Positions 34,822 to 44,311 of a stretch of DNA of 64,000 bases are shown piece by piece. Location of the stretch: contig NZ_QGGV01000008.1 in NCBI RefSeq assembly GCF_003148765.1, positions 1 through 64,000 of the forward strand. Reading direction: 5' to 3'. Position 1 is the stretch's first letter; each line of letters opens with the position of its first letter. The notes beneath the pieces were generated by a model. That model searched no databases, had not been told where the DNA came from, and saw only the letters and a program-made list of their open reading frames with translations. This DNA is from Silicimonas algicola. GTDB taxonomy: Bacteria > Pseudomonadota > Alphaproteobacteria > Rhodobacterales > Rhodobacteraceae. The position numbers and the translations under genes were made by a program.

Positions 34822-35877
34822 TCAGTCCAGTCCCAGCATCCGCCGGTTGGCGGCGTCGTCGGCGCCTCCGCCGGCGAAGTCGTCGAACGCCTTCTCGGTC
34901 ACGCGGATGATGTGATCCTTGACAAAGGCCGCGCCCTCGCGCGCCCCGTCCTCGGGGTGCTTCATGGCGCATTCCCACTCGACCACGGCCCATCCGTCGA
35001 AATCGTATTGGGTGAGTTTCGAGAAGACGGCCCGGAAGTCGACCTGTCCGTCACCGAGCGACCGGAACCGGCCCGCGCGGTCGACCCAGGACTGGTAGCC
35101 GCCATAGACGCCCTGCCGTCCCGTGGGGTTCAGCTCGGCGTCCTTGACGTGGAACATGCGGATCCGGTCGTGGTAGATGTCGATATTGTCGAGGTAGTCG
35201 AGCGCCTGAAGCACATAGTGCGAAGGGTCGTAAAGCATGCAGGCACGGCCGTGGCCCTTCACGCGGTCGAGGAACATCTCGTAGCTGATGCCGTCGTGCA
35301 GATCCTCGCCCGGGTGGATCTCGTAGCAGATGTCGACACCCATTTCCTCGGCATGGTCGAGGATCGGCGTCCAGCGTTTCCCGAGCTCGTCGAAGGCGGC
35401 CTCGACGAGCCCGGCAGGCCGCTGCGGCCAAGGGTAGAGGTACGGCCAGGCAAGCGCGCCCGAGAAGGACGCCTGCGCGGTCAGGCCGAGGTTCCGTGAC
35501 GCGGTCAGCGCCTTCTTCACCTGGTCGACGGCCCACTCCTGACGGGCCTTGGGATTGCCCCGCACCTCGGGCGCGGCAAAGCCGTCGAAAGCCTCGTCAT
35601 ACGCCGGGTGGACGGCGACGAGCTGGCCCTGGAGGTGCGTCGAAAGCTCGGTGATCTCGATTCCGTTGGCCGCCGCCGCGCCCTTGACCTCGTCGCAGTA
35701 GTCCCTGGACGAAGAAGCCTTGTCGAGGTCGATGAACCGGGCGTCCCAGCTTGGGACCTGAACCCCCTTGTAGCCGCAATCGGCGGCCCATTTCGTGATC
35801 CCGTCCCAGCTGTCGAAGGGCGCGGAGTCGCCCGCGAACTGAGCCAGGAAAAGGGCCGGCCCCTTGATCGTTTTCAT
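34822..35877 (-). CDS. Sugar phosphate isomerase/epimerase family protein
   Basis: A 351-residue TIM-barrel protein of the AP endonuclease-2/xylose isomerase-like superfamily. Patterns include FDSWDGITKWAADCGYKGVQ, IEITELSTHLQGQLVAVHPAY, CYEIHPGEDLHDGISYEMF (metal-binding Glu/His), MLYDPSHYVLQALD, MFHVKDAE and WAVVEWECAMKHPEDG. It commonly pairs with an MocA-type dehydrogenase, as here, in pathways that oxidise, isomerise or epimerise sugars such as myo-inositol derivatives. Confidence 0.9.
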   Translation of the reverse strand: MKTIKGPALFLAQFAGDSAPFDSWDGITKWAADCGYKGVQVPSWDARFIDLDKASSSRDYCDEVKGAAAANGIEITELSTHLQGQLVAVHPAYDEAFDGFAAPEVRGNPKARQEWAVDQVKKALTASRNLGLTAQASFSGALAWPYLYPWPQRPAGLVEAAFDELGKRWTPILDHAEEMGVDICYEIHPGEDLHDGISYEMFLDRVKGHGRACMLYDPSHYVLQALDYLDNIDIYHDRIRMFHVKDAELNPTGRQGVYGGYQSWVDRAGRFRSLGDGQVDFRAVFSKLTQYDFDGWAVVEWECAMKHPEDGAREGAAFVKDHIIRVTEKAFDDFAGGGADDAANRRMLGLD

Positions 35878-35955
35878 CTTTTCCTCCCGTCGGCACTCTT
35901 TCGTTGCCTGCGGGAGGAAACCCGATCCGGTTTAAGGTCGCAAGACCGTTTAATA

Positions 35956-37350
35956 TTAATTCGTGATGATCTCGGGTCCCATCCTCGACGTCGGAAGCCA
36001 GGTCGAAAGCCAAGGCACGTAGGTCACGATGATCAGGAAGACGAAGAGGACGGCCAGGAACGGCAGCGCCGCGCGGACGACCGCCATCATCGACATCCCG
36101 GCCACGCCCGAGGTGACGAAGAGGTTCAGGCCAACAGGCGGCGTGATCATCCCGATTTCCATGTTCACGACCATGATGATGCCGAGGTGGATCGGGTCGA
36201 TGCCAAGCTGGATCGCGATCGGGAACACCAGCGGCGCCACGATCACGATCAGACCCGAGGGCTCCATGAACTGCCCGCCGATCAGCAGGATCACGTTGAC
36301 GACAACGAGGAACATGATCGGGCCGAAGCCCGCGTCGAGCATGGCCCGCGCAATGGATTGGGGGATCTGCTCGTCGGTCAGGACGTGTTTCAGGATCAGG
36401 GCGTTTGCGATGATGAACATCAGCATCACCGTCAGCCTCGCCGCATCGAGAAGCGTGTTCCGCGTGTCTCGGTGGAACAGCGCCGTCACGAGGGCCTGCG
36501 GCCTCTGGAGAAGCGACTTGCGGCCCTGTCCGTCGCGCGCCGCCAGAGGGCCCATGTCGCGGTAGACGAAGACCGCGACGACGAAGGCATAGACGGAGGC
36601 GACGGCGGCGGCCTCGGTCGGAGTGAAGATGGCCCCCGTCAAACCGGGTATGCCGTAGATGCCGACCATGATGATGACGATCAGCATCAGGCCCCAGAGG
36701 GCATCGAGGAACGAGGCGCCGATCTCGCCAAAGCCTCTCCATTCGCCCTTCGGCATGTCGCGGACGATGGCCATGACGTAGATCGTGACCATCAGCATGA
36801 AGCCCGCGAGAAGCCCCGGAATGACGCCGGCGAGGAACATGCGCCCGACCGAAACGTCGGTGGCCGAAGCATAGACGACCATGACGATGGAAGGCGGGAT
36901 CAGGATGCCGAGCGTGCCCGCGTTGCAGATGACGCCAGCCGCGAATTCCTTGGTGTAGCCCGCCTGCTTCATCGCCGCGATGACGATAGTGCCGATGGCA
37001 ACGACGGTTGCGGGGGACGAGCCCGAGAGCGCCGCGAAGATCATGCAGGCGAAGACGCCCGCGATGGCGAGGCCGCCACGCAGGTGGCCGACGCAGGCGA
37101 TGGAAAAGCGGATGATGCGTTTCGCAACGCCGCCCGTCGACATGAAGGACGAGGCGAGGATGAAGAAGGGAATGGCGAGCAGCGTGTAGTGCCCTTCCAT
37201 CGCCTGGTAGAGCGACTGCGCGACGGAGGCGAGCGAAGTGTCCGAGAAGGCCAGCAGAAAGATGATCGACGACAGTCCCAGCGCCACCGCGATCGGCGTG
37301 CCGATCAGCAGGAGGCCCATGACCATGGTGAAGAGAAGGACGACCTGCAT
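35956..37350 (-). CDS. dctM: TRAP transporter large permease (DctM type)
   Basis: A 464-residue inner-membrane protein with 12-13 hydrophobic helices, the ion-coupled translocation subunit of a TRAP uptake system. Family patterns: MVMGLLLIGTPIAVALGLSS, GALSGSSPATVVAIGTIVIAAM, GTLGILIPPSIVMVVYASAT, and GMITPPVGLNLFVTSGV near the end. It lies one base after the small permease gene and works with 37352 and 38111. An 80-bp gap separates it from the isomerase gene downstream. Confidence 0.95.
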   Translation of the reverse strand: MQVVLLFTMVMGLLLIGTPIAVALGLSSIIFLLAFSDTSLASVAQSLYQAMEGHYTLLAIPFFILASSFMSTGGVAKRIIRFSIACVGHLRGGLAIAGVFACMIFAALSGSSPATVVAIGTIVIAAMKQAGYTKEFAAGVICNAGTLGILIPPSIVMVVYASATDVSVGRMFLAGVIPGLLAGFMLMVTIYVMAIVRDMPKGEWRGFGEIGASFLDALWGLMLIVIIMVGIYGIPGLTGAIFTPTEAAAVASVYAFVVAVFVYRDMGPLAARDGQGRKSLLQRPQALVTALFHRDTRNTLLDAARLTVMLMFIIANALILKHVLTDEQIPQSIARAMLDAGFGPIMFLVVVNVILLIGGQFMEPSGLIVIVAPLVFPIAIQLGIDPIHLGIIMVVNMEIGMITPPVGLNLFVTSGVAGMSMMAVVRAALPFLAVLFVFLIIVTYVPWLSTWLPTSRMGPEIITN

Positions 37351-37351
37351 C

Positions 37352-38035
37352 TCAGTTCTCCGCCATCCGGGCCTCGGCCACGGCGTCCTCGGCCTCGTGG
37401 CTGACGATCAGGCTGTCGCGTCGGCCGGCGAGGACGCCGATGGTCGCCTGGATGATCCGGAAGAGCATCAGGGCGACGCCGAAGGGCAGGACGAAGTAGG
37501 GGATAAAGCGGGGCAGCTTGTCGTAGCTCTCGCCCATGTTGAAGCGCTCGGCCAAAAACTCTCCACCGAAGGGCACGGGCACCTGCTCGGTGTGGTAGAA
37601 GGCCTGGTCCCGCGTGCGGTCGTCGAAGCCCGTGGGGATGATGCGGCCCTCGGTGCGCTGGTAGCCCGCGAAGGGCGCCCAGTAGTCCCATGCGCCCTTC
37701 ATCAAAAGGCCCCCGTAGACGAGGCAGGCGAGTGCCGAGAGAAGCACCATAACTCTCTTCGGGCCCGGACCGACGATGTTCAGAATGGCGTCGACACCGA
37801 GGTGAGCCGTTCGCTTGAACCCATAGGAAATACCCAGAAGGACAAGCCAGGCGAAGAGGATCGTCGTGACCTCGAGACCCCAGAGGATCGTGTGGTTGAA
37901 GACGTAGCGCAGGACGACGTTAACGAAAGTGATCACCGTCATCGCGGCGAGGATATAGGCGATCACCATTTCCTCAAGCGCGTTCACGAAGCGGCCGAGC
38001 GGCGACACCGCCGCATCCGTCTGTCCGGACATCAT
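37352..38035 (-). CDS. dctQ: TRAP transporter small permease (DctQ type)
   Basis: A 227-residue protein with four membrane segments (MVIAYILAAMTVITFVNVVL, EVTTILFAWLVLLGISYGF, RVMVLLSALACLVYGGLL, IPYFVLPFGVALMLFRIIQA). Between the third and fourth helices there is an insert of ~65 residues (AFAGYQRTEGRIIPTGFDDR... ), so the protein is longer than the usual ~170-190 residues; this longer form is known in Rhodobacterales DctQ proteins. It sits between dctP and dctM. Confidence 0.92.
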   Translation of the reverse strand: MMSGQTDAAVSPLGRFVNALEEMVIAYILAAMTVITFVNVVLRYVFNHTILWGLEVTTILFAWLVLLGISYGFKRTAHLGVDAILNIVGPGPKRVMVLLSALACLVYGGLLMKGAWDYWAPFAGYQRTEGRIIPTGFDDRTRDQAFYHTEQVPVPFGGEFLAERFNMGESYDKLPRFIPYFVLPFGVALMLFRIIQATIGVLAGRRDSLIVSHEAEDAVAEARMAEN

Positions 38036-38110
38036 TTCCCTCCCCCTGTGTCCCGCCCCTCTCCCGTGAGGCGGAAGGCAGGGCGCACCGGCGCCCTGCC
38101 CATTCGTCGA

Positions 38111-39112
38111 TTACATCGAAGCGTTGATTTCCTGAGCCGCGGCAATGTTGTCCGCGCCCACGTCGCCTTCGAACTGCTCCCAGACCGGCTTCATCACGTC
38201 GACCCAGGCCTGACGCTCTTCATCGGACAGCTCGCGGATGACGCCGCCGGCGTCGAGGATCGACTGGCGGGCTTGCGCATCGAGATCGCCCACGGCCGCG
38301 TTGCCGGCGACAGTGACTTCCTCGAGGATGGTCAGGAACTGGTCGCGGACCGCCGGATCGAGGCTGTCGAGCCAGTCGACCGAGGCCACCACAAGATAGT
38401 CGATGATGCCGTGGTTCGTCTCGGTGGTGCCGTCCTGCACCTCGAAGAACTTCTGGCCCCAGATGTTGGACCAGGTGTTCTCCTGACCATCGACGACGCC
38501 GGTCTGAAGCGCACCGTAGACCTCGGAGAAGGCCATTGGCTGCGGGCTGGCGCCGAGCGCTTCCATCTGCGCGACAAGCACGTCGGACGGCTGCACGCGG
38601 AACTTGAGGCCCTGGGCGTCGGCTGGAGAGACGAGCGGCACGTTGGCCGAGAATTGCTTCATGCCGTTGTGCCAGAACTGGAGGCCCTGGAGACCGCGGC
38701 GCTGCATCGAATCCTTCATCGCCTGGCCGGTCTCGGAGGTCTGGAAGGCATCGACGGCATCGACGTTCTTGAACATGAACGGCAGGTCGAAAATGCGGAA
38801 AACCTTGGTGAAGGTCTCGAACTTCGACAGCGACGGCGCGGCGAGTTGGACGTCGCCCTGAAGCATCGCCTCGAGCACCTGGTCATCGTCATAGAGTGTG
38901 GAGTTCGGGAAGACCTCCATGCACATGGTGCCGTTCATCTCGTCGTTGACGCGGCCCGCGAGGGTGTCGGCGGCGACGCCTTTCGGGTGACCGGTCGCGT
39001 TGACGACGTGCGCGAACTTGACGACGATCTCTCCGTCCTCGCAGGACGCGAAGGCGCCGGTTGCGCCCAGGCTCAGTGTGGCGGCCGCCACGGCGGTTGT
39101 GAAGTTTTTCAT
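38111..39112 (-). CDS. dctP: TRAP transporter substrate-binding protein (DctP type)
   Basis: A 333-residue periplasmic binding protein starting at ATG 39112 with GGGAGG six to seven bases upstream and a signal peptide ending AFASCEDG. DctP-family features are VKFAHVVNATGHPKGVAA, FPNSTLYDDDQVLEAMLQGD, GLKFRVQPSDVLVAQMEALG (the Arg that binds the substrate carboxylate) and EVYGALQTGVVDGQENTW. The association with DctB/DctD-like regulators and DctD-type operator boxes supports C4-dicarboxylate uptake, although the nearby sugar genes leave a sugar acid possible. Confidence 0.92.
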   Translation of the reverse strand: MKNFTTAVAAATLSLGATGAFASCEDGEIVVKFAHVVNATGHPKGVAADTLAGRVNDEMNGTMCMEVFPNSTLYDDDQVLEAMLQGDVQLAAPSLSKFETFTKVFRIFDLPFMFKNVDAVDAFQTSETGQAMKDSMQRRGLQGLQFWHNGMKQFSANVPLVSPADAQGLKFRVQPSDVLVAQMEALGASPQPMAFSEVYGALQTGVVDGQENTWSNIWGQKFFEVQDGTTETNHGIIDYLVVASVDWLDSLDPAVRDQFLTILEEVTVAGNAAVGDLDAQARQSILDAGGVIRELSDEERQAWVDVMKPVWEQFEGDVGADNIAAAQEINASM

Positions 39113-39274
39113 CGGTATCCTCCCTGATACGGAAACAAGATTTTGCGGCGAGTTTCCTCCCCTGCGCGGAGGATCATCGTATTGGACCTCACGGCAAGCC
39201 GGATGTTGCCTGAAGATATATTTCTTACTTATCATAATGTTAAAGCAAAAAATTGAAGTATTCGGAGGCCCCGT

Positions 39275-39292
39275 GTGCGGAATCTCGGACAG
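39275..39292. promoter_or_regulatory. DctD-type upstream site, distal/proximal box 1
   Basis: TGTGCGGAATCTCGGACA, a degenerate copy of the palindrome at 39309. Its left ten bases are the exact reverse complement of the right ten bases of that box. It lies about 165 bp upstream of the dctP start, 34 bp (about three helical turns) from the second box. Confidence 0.6.
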
Positions 39293-39308
39293 CAGTTACC
39301 GCCTGACT

Positions 39309-39326
39309 GTGCGAAATTCCGCACAG
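39309..39326. promoter_or_regulatory. DctD-type upstream site, box 2
   Basis: TGTGCGAAATTCCGCACA, an 18-bp near-perfect palindrome (16 of 18 symmetric) lying between the dctD stop and dctP. It strongly resembles the tandem DctD binding sites upstream of rhizobial dctA. Regulation of dctPQM from here by the DctD homologue at 39328 is the simplest reading. Confidence 0.7.
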
Positions 39327-39327
39327 A

Positions 39328-40548
39328 TCAGTCGCGGAAGTCCTCGGCCCGGACACCGTAGCGGGCCAGCTTGTCGTAAAATGTCTTGCGCGGCAGCTTC
39401 AACGTCTCGGCGGTCAGTGTCGCATTGCCCCTGTTGCGGCGCAGCGCCTCGACGATCAGCGAGGCCTCGATCTGCGCCATCTTCTCGGCCAACCCGATCT
39501 CCTCGATCTCGTCGGGCATGAGGCCGAGGGTGAAGCGCATGGCGGCGTTCATCAAGGCGCGTGCGTTGCCGGGCCAGTCCTGCGACATGAGCGACGCCAG
39601 AAGGGCGGGAGGAATAGCACGCTCGGGCACCCCGGCCTGCTCGGAGGCCTGTGCAACGTAGTGCCGGAAGAGGACAGGAATGTCCTCGGGGCGTTCCTTC
39701 AGCGCCGGGATGCGGATGCGCAGCGCCTCGACGCGGTAGTAGAGGTCGGGCAGGAACGCTCCCTGCTCGGACAAGGCCAGGGCGTCCTGTGTCGTCCCCG
39801 CCAGAAGACGCGCGCCCGCCTCGCGGTCCAGATGCTCCAGAAGCGCGTACTGGCAGGCCTTGGACAACGAGGTGACCTCGTTCAGGAAAAGGCTTCCGCC
39901 GTCGGCCGCGGCAACCGCGTCGTCAAGCGCCGCGGGCGTCAGCGCCGCGGCCCCGAGCTTGATGAAGGGCCCCTGCGCGAGGGGCGACAGAAGGTGCAGC
40001 ACCTCGGCGACCTTGCTGAGGCCGGACCCCGGCGCCCCTTCGATCAGCACGACGCCGGGCACCCGCGCGATCTGGCGGACCTCTGCCCGCAACCTCTCGG
40101 CCACCGCCGATGTGCCGAAGAGCATGCGTTGAGCGGCGTCGCCCTTTCGCAGCTCGGCCTGAAGCCGGCGATCCTCGAGCGACGCCCGCCTGCGATCGAG
40201 CGCGCGGCGTACCGTCTCGACAAGCGTCTCGGTCGGACAGGGCTTTTCGAGGAAATCGAACGCGCCCCGGTTCACCGCCGCGACCGCCATCGGCACATCG
40301 CCCTCTCCGGTCAGCAGGATCACCGGCAGTTCGGGATCCACGGACTGCGCATGATCGAGAAGCGCTATGCCGTCCTTGCCCGGCATCCGGATGTCGGACA
40401 CGACCACGCCCGCGAAGTCCCGCCGGATGTGATCCTTAGCGACAATGAAGGATCCCGCCTCGGTCACTGTCAGGCCCGCAAGCTCCAGCGTCTGCGCCAG
40501 CGCCTCGCGCACGGGCGCGTCGTCCTCGACCAGAAGAACCCGGCTCAT
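39328..40548 (-). CDS. dctD: DctD-like response regulator lacking the GAFTGA loop
   Basis: A 406-residue NtrC-class regulator. Residues 1-120 are a receiver (VEDDAPVREAL, VVSDIRMPGKDG with the phospho-Asp, LLTGEGDVPMAV, FDFLEKPCP). The AAA+ core is reduced: the Walker A is EGAPGSGLSKV in place of GExGTGKE, Walker B is GGSLFLNEV, and the GAFTGA loop that contacts sigma-54 is absent between GPFIKLG and DDAVAAADGG. The C-terminal Fis-type helix-turn-helix (IVEALRRNRGNATLTAETLK) is intact. DNA binding and phosphorylation should work, but sigma-54 activation should not. Confidence 0.9.
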   Translation of the reverse strand: MSRVLLVEDDAPVREALAQTLELAGLTVTEAGSFIVAKDHIRRDFAGVVVSDIRMPGKDGIALLDHAQSVDPELPVILLTGEGDVPMAVAAVNRGAFDFLEKPCPTETLVETVRRALDRRRASLEDRRLQAELRKGDAAQRMLFGTSAVAERLRAEVRQIARVPGVVLIEGAPGSGLSKVAEVLHLLSPLAQGPFIKLGAAALTPAALDDAVAAADGGSLFLNEVTSLSKACQYALLEHLDREAGARLLAGTTQDALALSEQGAFLPDLYYRVEALRIRIPALKERPEDIPVLFRHYVAQASEQAGVPERAIPPALLASLMSQDWPGNARALMNAAMRFTLGLMPDEIEEIGLAEKMAQIEASLIVEALRRNRGNATLTAETLKLPRKTFYDKLARYGVRAEDFRD

Positions 40549-42290
40549 GCCGCGCGTTCCTCGCGCCAGGGCTGGAGGCGGACGGTGAAGACGGCACCGC
40601 CTCCGAGCGCGTTTTCGCCCGAGATATCGCCCCCGAAGCTCTGGACGAGACCGTAGGAGATCGAAAGGCCCAGCCCCGTTCCCTCGCCGTCACCCACGGA
40701 CTTGGTGGTGTAGAACGGCTCGAAGATGCGCGAGGGGTCCGCTATGCCCGGGCCGCTGTCGCGGACGGTGACCGATGGCTCCGGGTTCGCGGAGACCGTC
40801 AGGGTCAGCGACTTCTCGGGCAAGGACGACATGGCGTCGGCGGCGTTGGTCAGCAGGTTTACGACCACCTGCGTCAGCCGCACCTCGCCGCCCGTCACCC
40901 AGACGGGAGCGCCGGGCAGGTGCGCCGTGACGCCGACCGCGTCCCGTTCGAGTTGCGCCTCGGTCATCTCGAGAGCGGCGCGCGCGACGGCGCAGAGGTC
41001 GACGCGCGTCGAGGGCTCGCTCTCCTGCCTCGCGAAGGCCTTGAGGTTCTTGATGATCCGCCCCGCCCGCGCGGCAAGGTCCGCGATCTTGGCCAGGTTG
41101 CCCGCAACCATGTCGCCCTTGCCCATCTCGAGAAAGCGGGACCCGTTTTCGGCGAAGGACCGGATCGCCATGAGGGGCTGGTTGAGTTCGTGGCTGATGC
41201 CCGCCGACATCTGCCCGAGAGCCGACAGCTTGCCGACCTGTACGAGTTCGTCCTGCGCGCGCTTCAGCGCCGCCTCGGCCTCGCGCCGTTCCGCAATTTC
41301 GTCGCGGAGTGCCACGTTGATGCGCGAAAGCTCGTCCGTCCGTTCCGCCACGCGGACCTCGAGCGCCGCATTCGCCCGCGCCAGGGCGCGGCGGCGTTCG
41401 GTCGTCAAGAAGATGACGGTGCCGAAGAAGGCGGCGAGAACCCCGGCGACCGTGCCCTGGAGACCGGCGGTGACATAGGCCGGCCGGGCGTCGAGAAGGG
41501 CCTCGGCGCGAAGCCCCAGGATCTCGATCCGCTGCTCGACATGAAGTGCCCGCTTCGGGACATAGGGGCCGGCGTCGATCCGCCAGACGTCGGTGCCGCG
41601 CACGCCAAGCGCGTCGTAGGGGAAGAACGGGCGAAGCCTGTTCTCGGGGAATGCCGACCGCCGCTCGCCTTCGCGCCGCATCAGGACGAGTTCGGACCGG
41701 TTGGAGGAAATCACCACACCGTCCTCGTCGGTGAAGAGCACGACCGGGATGGCGCCGCGCCCCTCGGCCTCGATGCGGTCCAGGTCGACGACCGCGACGA
41801 GCGCCCCCTCCACGGGCCCCGCCTCCGAGAACACAGGCGCCGCGAAGTAGAACGCACGGGTCAGGAAGCGGTCGCTGATGGCGTGGAAGGACCCGAGCGC
41901 GCCCGTCAGCGCCCGGTCGACGAAGGCGTCGTCCTCCCAATCGGGCCCTTGCGCACCCGAGGCGCTGGCAACCACCCGCCCCGCGCCGTCGAGAAGCATG
42001 AGGTCAAGCGCCCCCGTCAGGTCCGCCGCCCGCCGCAGGAGCCGAGCCGCGCCTTGGGGATCGGGCGCGGGCCCGTCGAACTGCTCGTCGTCGGCGAGAA
42101 CCACGATCAACTCGCGATACCGCGTCAGGCTCTTGACCAGCCGGTCCGACGCAAGCGCGAGGTCGGATGCCCCCCGCTGCCCCAACTGGTCGAGCGACTG
42201 CCCCAGCCCCGCCCACCAGACCGCCCCGGCCAGACAGACCGCGGCAACCCCGAGGGTCAGGCCACGCGCTATCCGGAAATCCCATCTCAT
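40545..42290 (-). CDS. dctB: DctB-like sensor histidine kinase
   Basis: A 581-residue membrane kinase with one helix at residues ~11-33, a ~240-residue periplasmic sensor region (Cache-like: LLDGAGRVVASASG, GSFHAISDRFLTRAFYFAAP), a second helix at ~280-298, a coiled-coil linker rich in Ala/Glu/Arg, the phosphoacceptor AGISHELNQPLMAI (His), and ATP-binding N (VVNLLTNAADAM), G1 (VRDSGPGI) and G2 (GEGTGLGLS) boxes. It overlaps dctD by four bases. This is the architecture of DctB C4-dicarboxylate sensors. Confidence 0.92.
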   Translation of the reverse strand: MRWDFRIARGLTLGVAAVCLAGAVWWAGLGQSLDQLGQRGASDLALASDRLVKSLTRYRELIVVLADDEQFDGPAPDPQGAARLLRRAADLTGALDLMLLDGAGRVVASASGAQGPDWEDDAFVDRALTGALGSFHAISDRFLTRAFYFAAPVFSEAGPVEGALVAVVDLDRIEAEGRGAIPVVLFTDEDGVVISSNRSELVLMRREGERRSAFPENRLRPFFPYDALGVRGTDVWRIDAGPYVPKRALHVEQRIEILGLRAEALLDARPAYVTAGLQGTVAGVLAAFFGTVIFLTTERRRALARANAALEVRVAERTDELSRINVALRDEIAERREAEAALKRAQDELVQVGKLSALGQMSAGISHELNQPLMAIRSFAENGSRFLEMGKGDMVAGNLAKIADLAARAGRIIKNLKAFARQESEPSTRVDLCAVARAALEMTEAQLERDAVGVTAHLPGAPVWVTGGEVRLTQVVVNLLTNAADAMSSLPEKSLTLTVSANPEPSVTVRDSGPGIADPSRIFEPFYTTKSVGDGEGTGLGLSISYGLVQSFGGDISGENALGGGAVFTVRLQPWREERAA

Positions 42291-42354
42291 TCCGGGAGCT
42301 TACAGAGCGACACCGCATGGCGCCAGAGGCGTAGAGGGAGGATCAGGCTTGAAG

Positions 42355-42430
42355 TGGTGCCCGGGGGCGGAATCGAACCACCGACACGCGGATTTTCAAT
42401 CCGCTGCTCTACCCCTGAGCTACCCGGGCA
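42355..42430 (-). tRNA. tRNA-Phe (anticodon GAA)
   Basis: A 76-nt cloverleaf on the minus strand with TGCCCGG/CCGGGCA acceptor stem, D-arm AGCTCAGGGGTAGAGC, anticodon loop TTGAAAA (GAA), T-loop TTCGATTCC, and encoded CCA (42357-42355). Confidence 0.96.
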
Positions 42431-42513
42431 CGGGCGGAGGCGTGGCTCCGCTCAGGTCGCGTTCTTCTAATGGCGGCGGGAAGGGCTGTCCAGTGGTCGG
42501 GGAGACAAAAATC

Positions 42514-42696
42514 TCAGTGCCGCAGCGGCTGATCGGACGGATCGTCAGGCGACGCATCCTCGTCGGGATCGACGGGTTCGGCGGGGATGGCGTAGGTGCC
42601 CTTTAGCCAGCGCGCGAGATCGACGTCGGCGCAGCGTTTCGAACAGAACGGCCGGTACTCGGGCGTCGAGGGCTTCGAACAGATGGGACAGCTCAT
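42514..42696 (-). CDS. yacG: DNA gyrase inhibitor YacG, zinc-binding
   Basis: A 60-residue protein with the YacG four-cysteine zinc site (CPICSKP ... FCSKRCADVDLARWL). YacG binds gyrase and blocks its catalytic activity in E. coli. The ATG at 42696 overlaps the RNase G/E stop (ATGA) and has GGAG nine bases upstream, so it is translated with rng; this rng-yacG order is conserved in alphaproteobacteria. The C-terminal tail is acidic (DPDEDASPDDPSD). Confidence 0.93.
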   Translation of the reverse strand: MSCPICSKPSTPEYRPFCSKRCADVDLARWLKGTYAIPAEPVDPDEDASPDDPSDQPLRH

Positions 42697-43724
42697 CGAA
42701 GGCACTCCGCCAAGGGCAGCCGCTCGCGCTTGCGCGTCAACTCGAGGTGCCCCAGGGGGGTCCAGCCCAGCACGGTCGTCTCGATCCCGTCGGAGCGGAA
42801 GGCGCCGCGGGCGGCATCCTCGACCCGGCGGCGATCGCGCTTGGCCACGGGCGCCAGATCAAGGACGATCTGTCCGGCAAGGCCGCGCAGGCGAAGGGCG
42901 CGCGGAAGGGCGGCGAGGGCGGCAAGGTTCACCTTAAGGGCGGAAGCGGGGGAGGTGTCGGCGCCGGTGTTCACGTCGACGGCCACCAGAGCGCGGGTCG
43001 GCTCGACGAACATGAAGCCCCCGCCCGTCAGCTCCACCCTGGGATCGGAGAGGGCGGCGATCATGTCATCCGCCCCGCTGCGCGCAAGGCTTCCGGGACG
43101 GTCGTCCGTCACGTCGGGGGCGGGCCAGTCACGCCAGGCGATCTCGGTCGCCGACGGTCCGTCCAACAGCATCTCGGGCGCGCCAAGGCGAGGCTCGGCC
43201 ATGACGCGGGACGCGAGGTCGACGAGGGCCGCGACATCCTCGGCGACGGTGTCGTCCTCTGCCCCTTCGGCAGCCGTGCGCAGGACGACGCCCATGCCGT
43301 CCGGGGCTTTTATGGCATCGAGGATCGCGCGCAACTCCACCCGACGTTCCTCGTCCCGGATCGCCTTCGAGATGTTCAGCCCCTCGGCACCGGGCGTCAC
43401 CATCGCGAACCGGCTCTTGAAGAGAACACGCGCCGCGACCGGCGTCGCCTTGCCGGGCTCGGCCCAGGTCGAGGCCTGAACGATCAGCGTGTCACCCTGC
43501 GAAACGCCCTTGGCCTGGCGGAGGAACATCGGTCCATCCGGGGTCTCGAGAATGGCCCCGCCCTGCCCCTTGAGAGGCCTCCCGACGCGCGCGCGGTAAA
43601 TCGCGCCGGGGCGAATGCGGTCTTCTGAGGCATCGACCAGAAGATCGGCCAGCGCCCCATCGACGATCAGGGCCGCGGCTTCGCGTCCGTTCAGGGTGTC
43701 GAAGACGGCGATGGACCCCTTCAT
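42693..43724 (-). CDS. Ribonuclease E/G family protein, short form
   Basis: A 343-residue RNase G/E homologue. It keeps the S1-like N-terminus ([19 protein letters not shown]), the catalytic DNase I-like part ([20 protein letters not shown] with DVN metal ligand, [18 protein letters not shown] with D) and the end [12 protein letters not shown]. It lacks the Zn-link CPxCxG and the small domain, so it is shorter than the ~490-residue RNase G. The ATG overlaps the maf stop. RNA-processing activity is likely but the oligomer state must differ. Confidence 0.88.
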   Translation of the reverse strand: MKGSIAVFDTLNGREAAALIVDGALADLLVDASEDRIRPGAIYRARVGRPLKGQGGAILETPDGPMFLRQAKGVSQGDTLIVQASTWAEPGKATPVAARVLFKSRFAMVTPGAEGLNISKAIRDEERRVELRAILDAIKAPDGMGVVLRTAAEGAEDDTVAEDVAALVDLASRVMAEPRLGAPEMLLDGPSATEIAWRDWPAPDVTDDRPGSLARSGADDMIAALSDPRVELTGGGFMFVEPTRALVAVDVNTGADTSPASALKVNLAALAALPRALRLRGLAGQIVLDLAPVAKRDRRRVEDAARGAFRSDGIETTVLGWTPLGHLELTRKRERLPLAECLR

Positions 43725-44311
43725 GCGGCCTCCGTCACGGTCAGCCCGACTGCCGCCAATAGACGCGCGGTCTCACGGAGGGGAAGGCCCATGATCGCCG
43801 TATAACTCCCTGACATCCAGGGAATGAACGCGCCCGCCGGGCCCTGTATGGCATAGGCCCCCGCCTTGCCTTTCCAATCGCCCGTGGCGATGTACGCGTC
43901 GAGGTCGCCGGACGAAAGCCGGTCGAGCTTGACGATGCTTTCGACCTCACGCTCCCGCAACCCGCCGTCCGAAATGACGGCCAAACACGTCACGACACGA
44001 TGGCGCCGCCCCGACAGCAGGCCGAGAAAGGAACGCGCCTCGGCCTCGTCCGCGGGTTTGCCGAGGATGCGGCGCCCCACGGCGACCGTCGTATCGGCGA
44101 CCAGCACCACCTCGCCCGGGTTGCGGGGGATGGCCTCGGCCTTCTCGCGCGTCACACGACGGCAATAGGCCCGGGGAAGCTCGCCCTTGAGGGGGGTCTC
44201 GTCGATGTCGGCGGGTCGCACCTCATCCGGCTCGACGCCGATCTGCCGCAACAACTCAAGCCGGCGCGGACTGGCCGAACCGAGCACGAGACGCGGTCGG
44301 TCCGCGCTCAC
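43721..44311 (-). CDS. maf: Maf-family nucleoside triphosphate pyrophosphatase
   Basis: A 196-residue house-cleaning pyrophosphatase acting on modified dNTPs/NTPs. Maf patterns are [79 protein letters not shown] and [14 protein letters not shown]. It overlaps infA and the RNase gene by four bases each, forming one translationally coupled string. Confidence 0.95.
   Translation of the reverse strand: MSADRPRLVLGSASPRRLELLRQIGVEPDEVRPADIDETPLKGELPRAYCRRVTREKAEAIPRNPGEVVLVADTTVAVGRRILGKPADEAEARSFLGLLSGRRHRVVTCLAVISDGGLREREVESIVKLDRLSSGDLDAYIATGDWKGKAGAYAIQGPAGAFIPWMSGSYTAIMGLPLRETARLLAAVGLTVTEAA

Noticed and set aside
35608-37404. 598-codon plus-strand frame opposite the isomerase and dctM genes
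   Set aside because: Extremely Arg/Asp/His-rich with no hydrophobic core; it mirrors dctM, a clear membrane protein.
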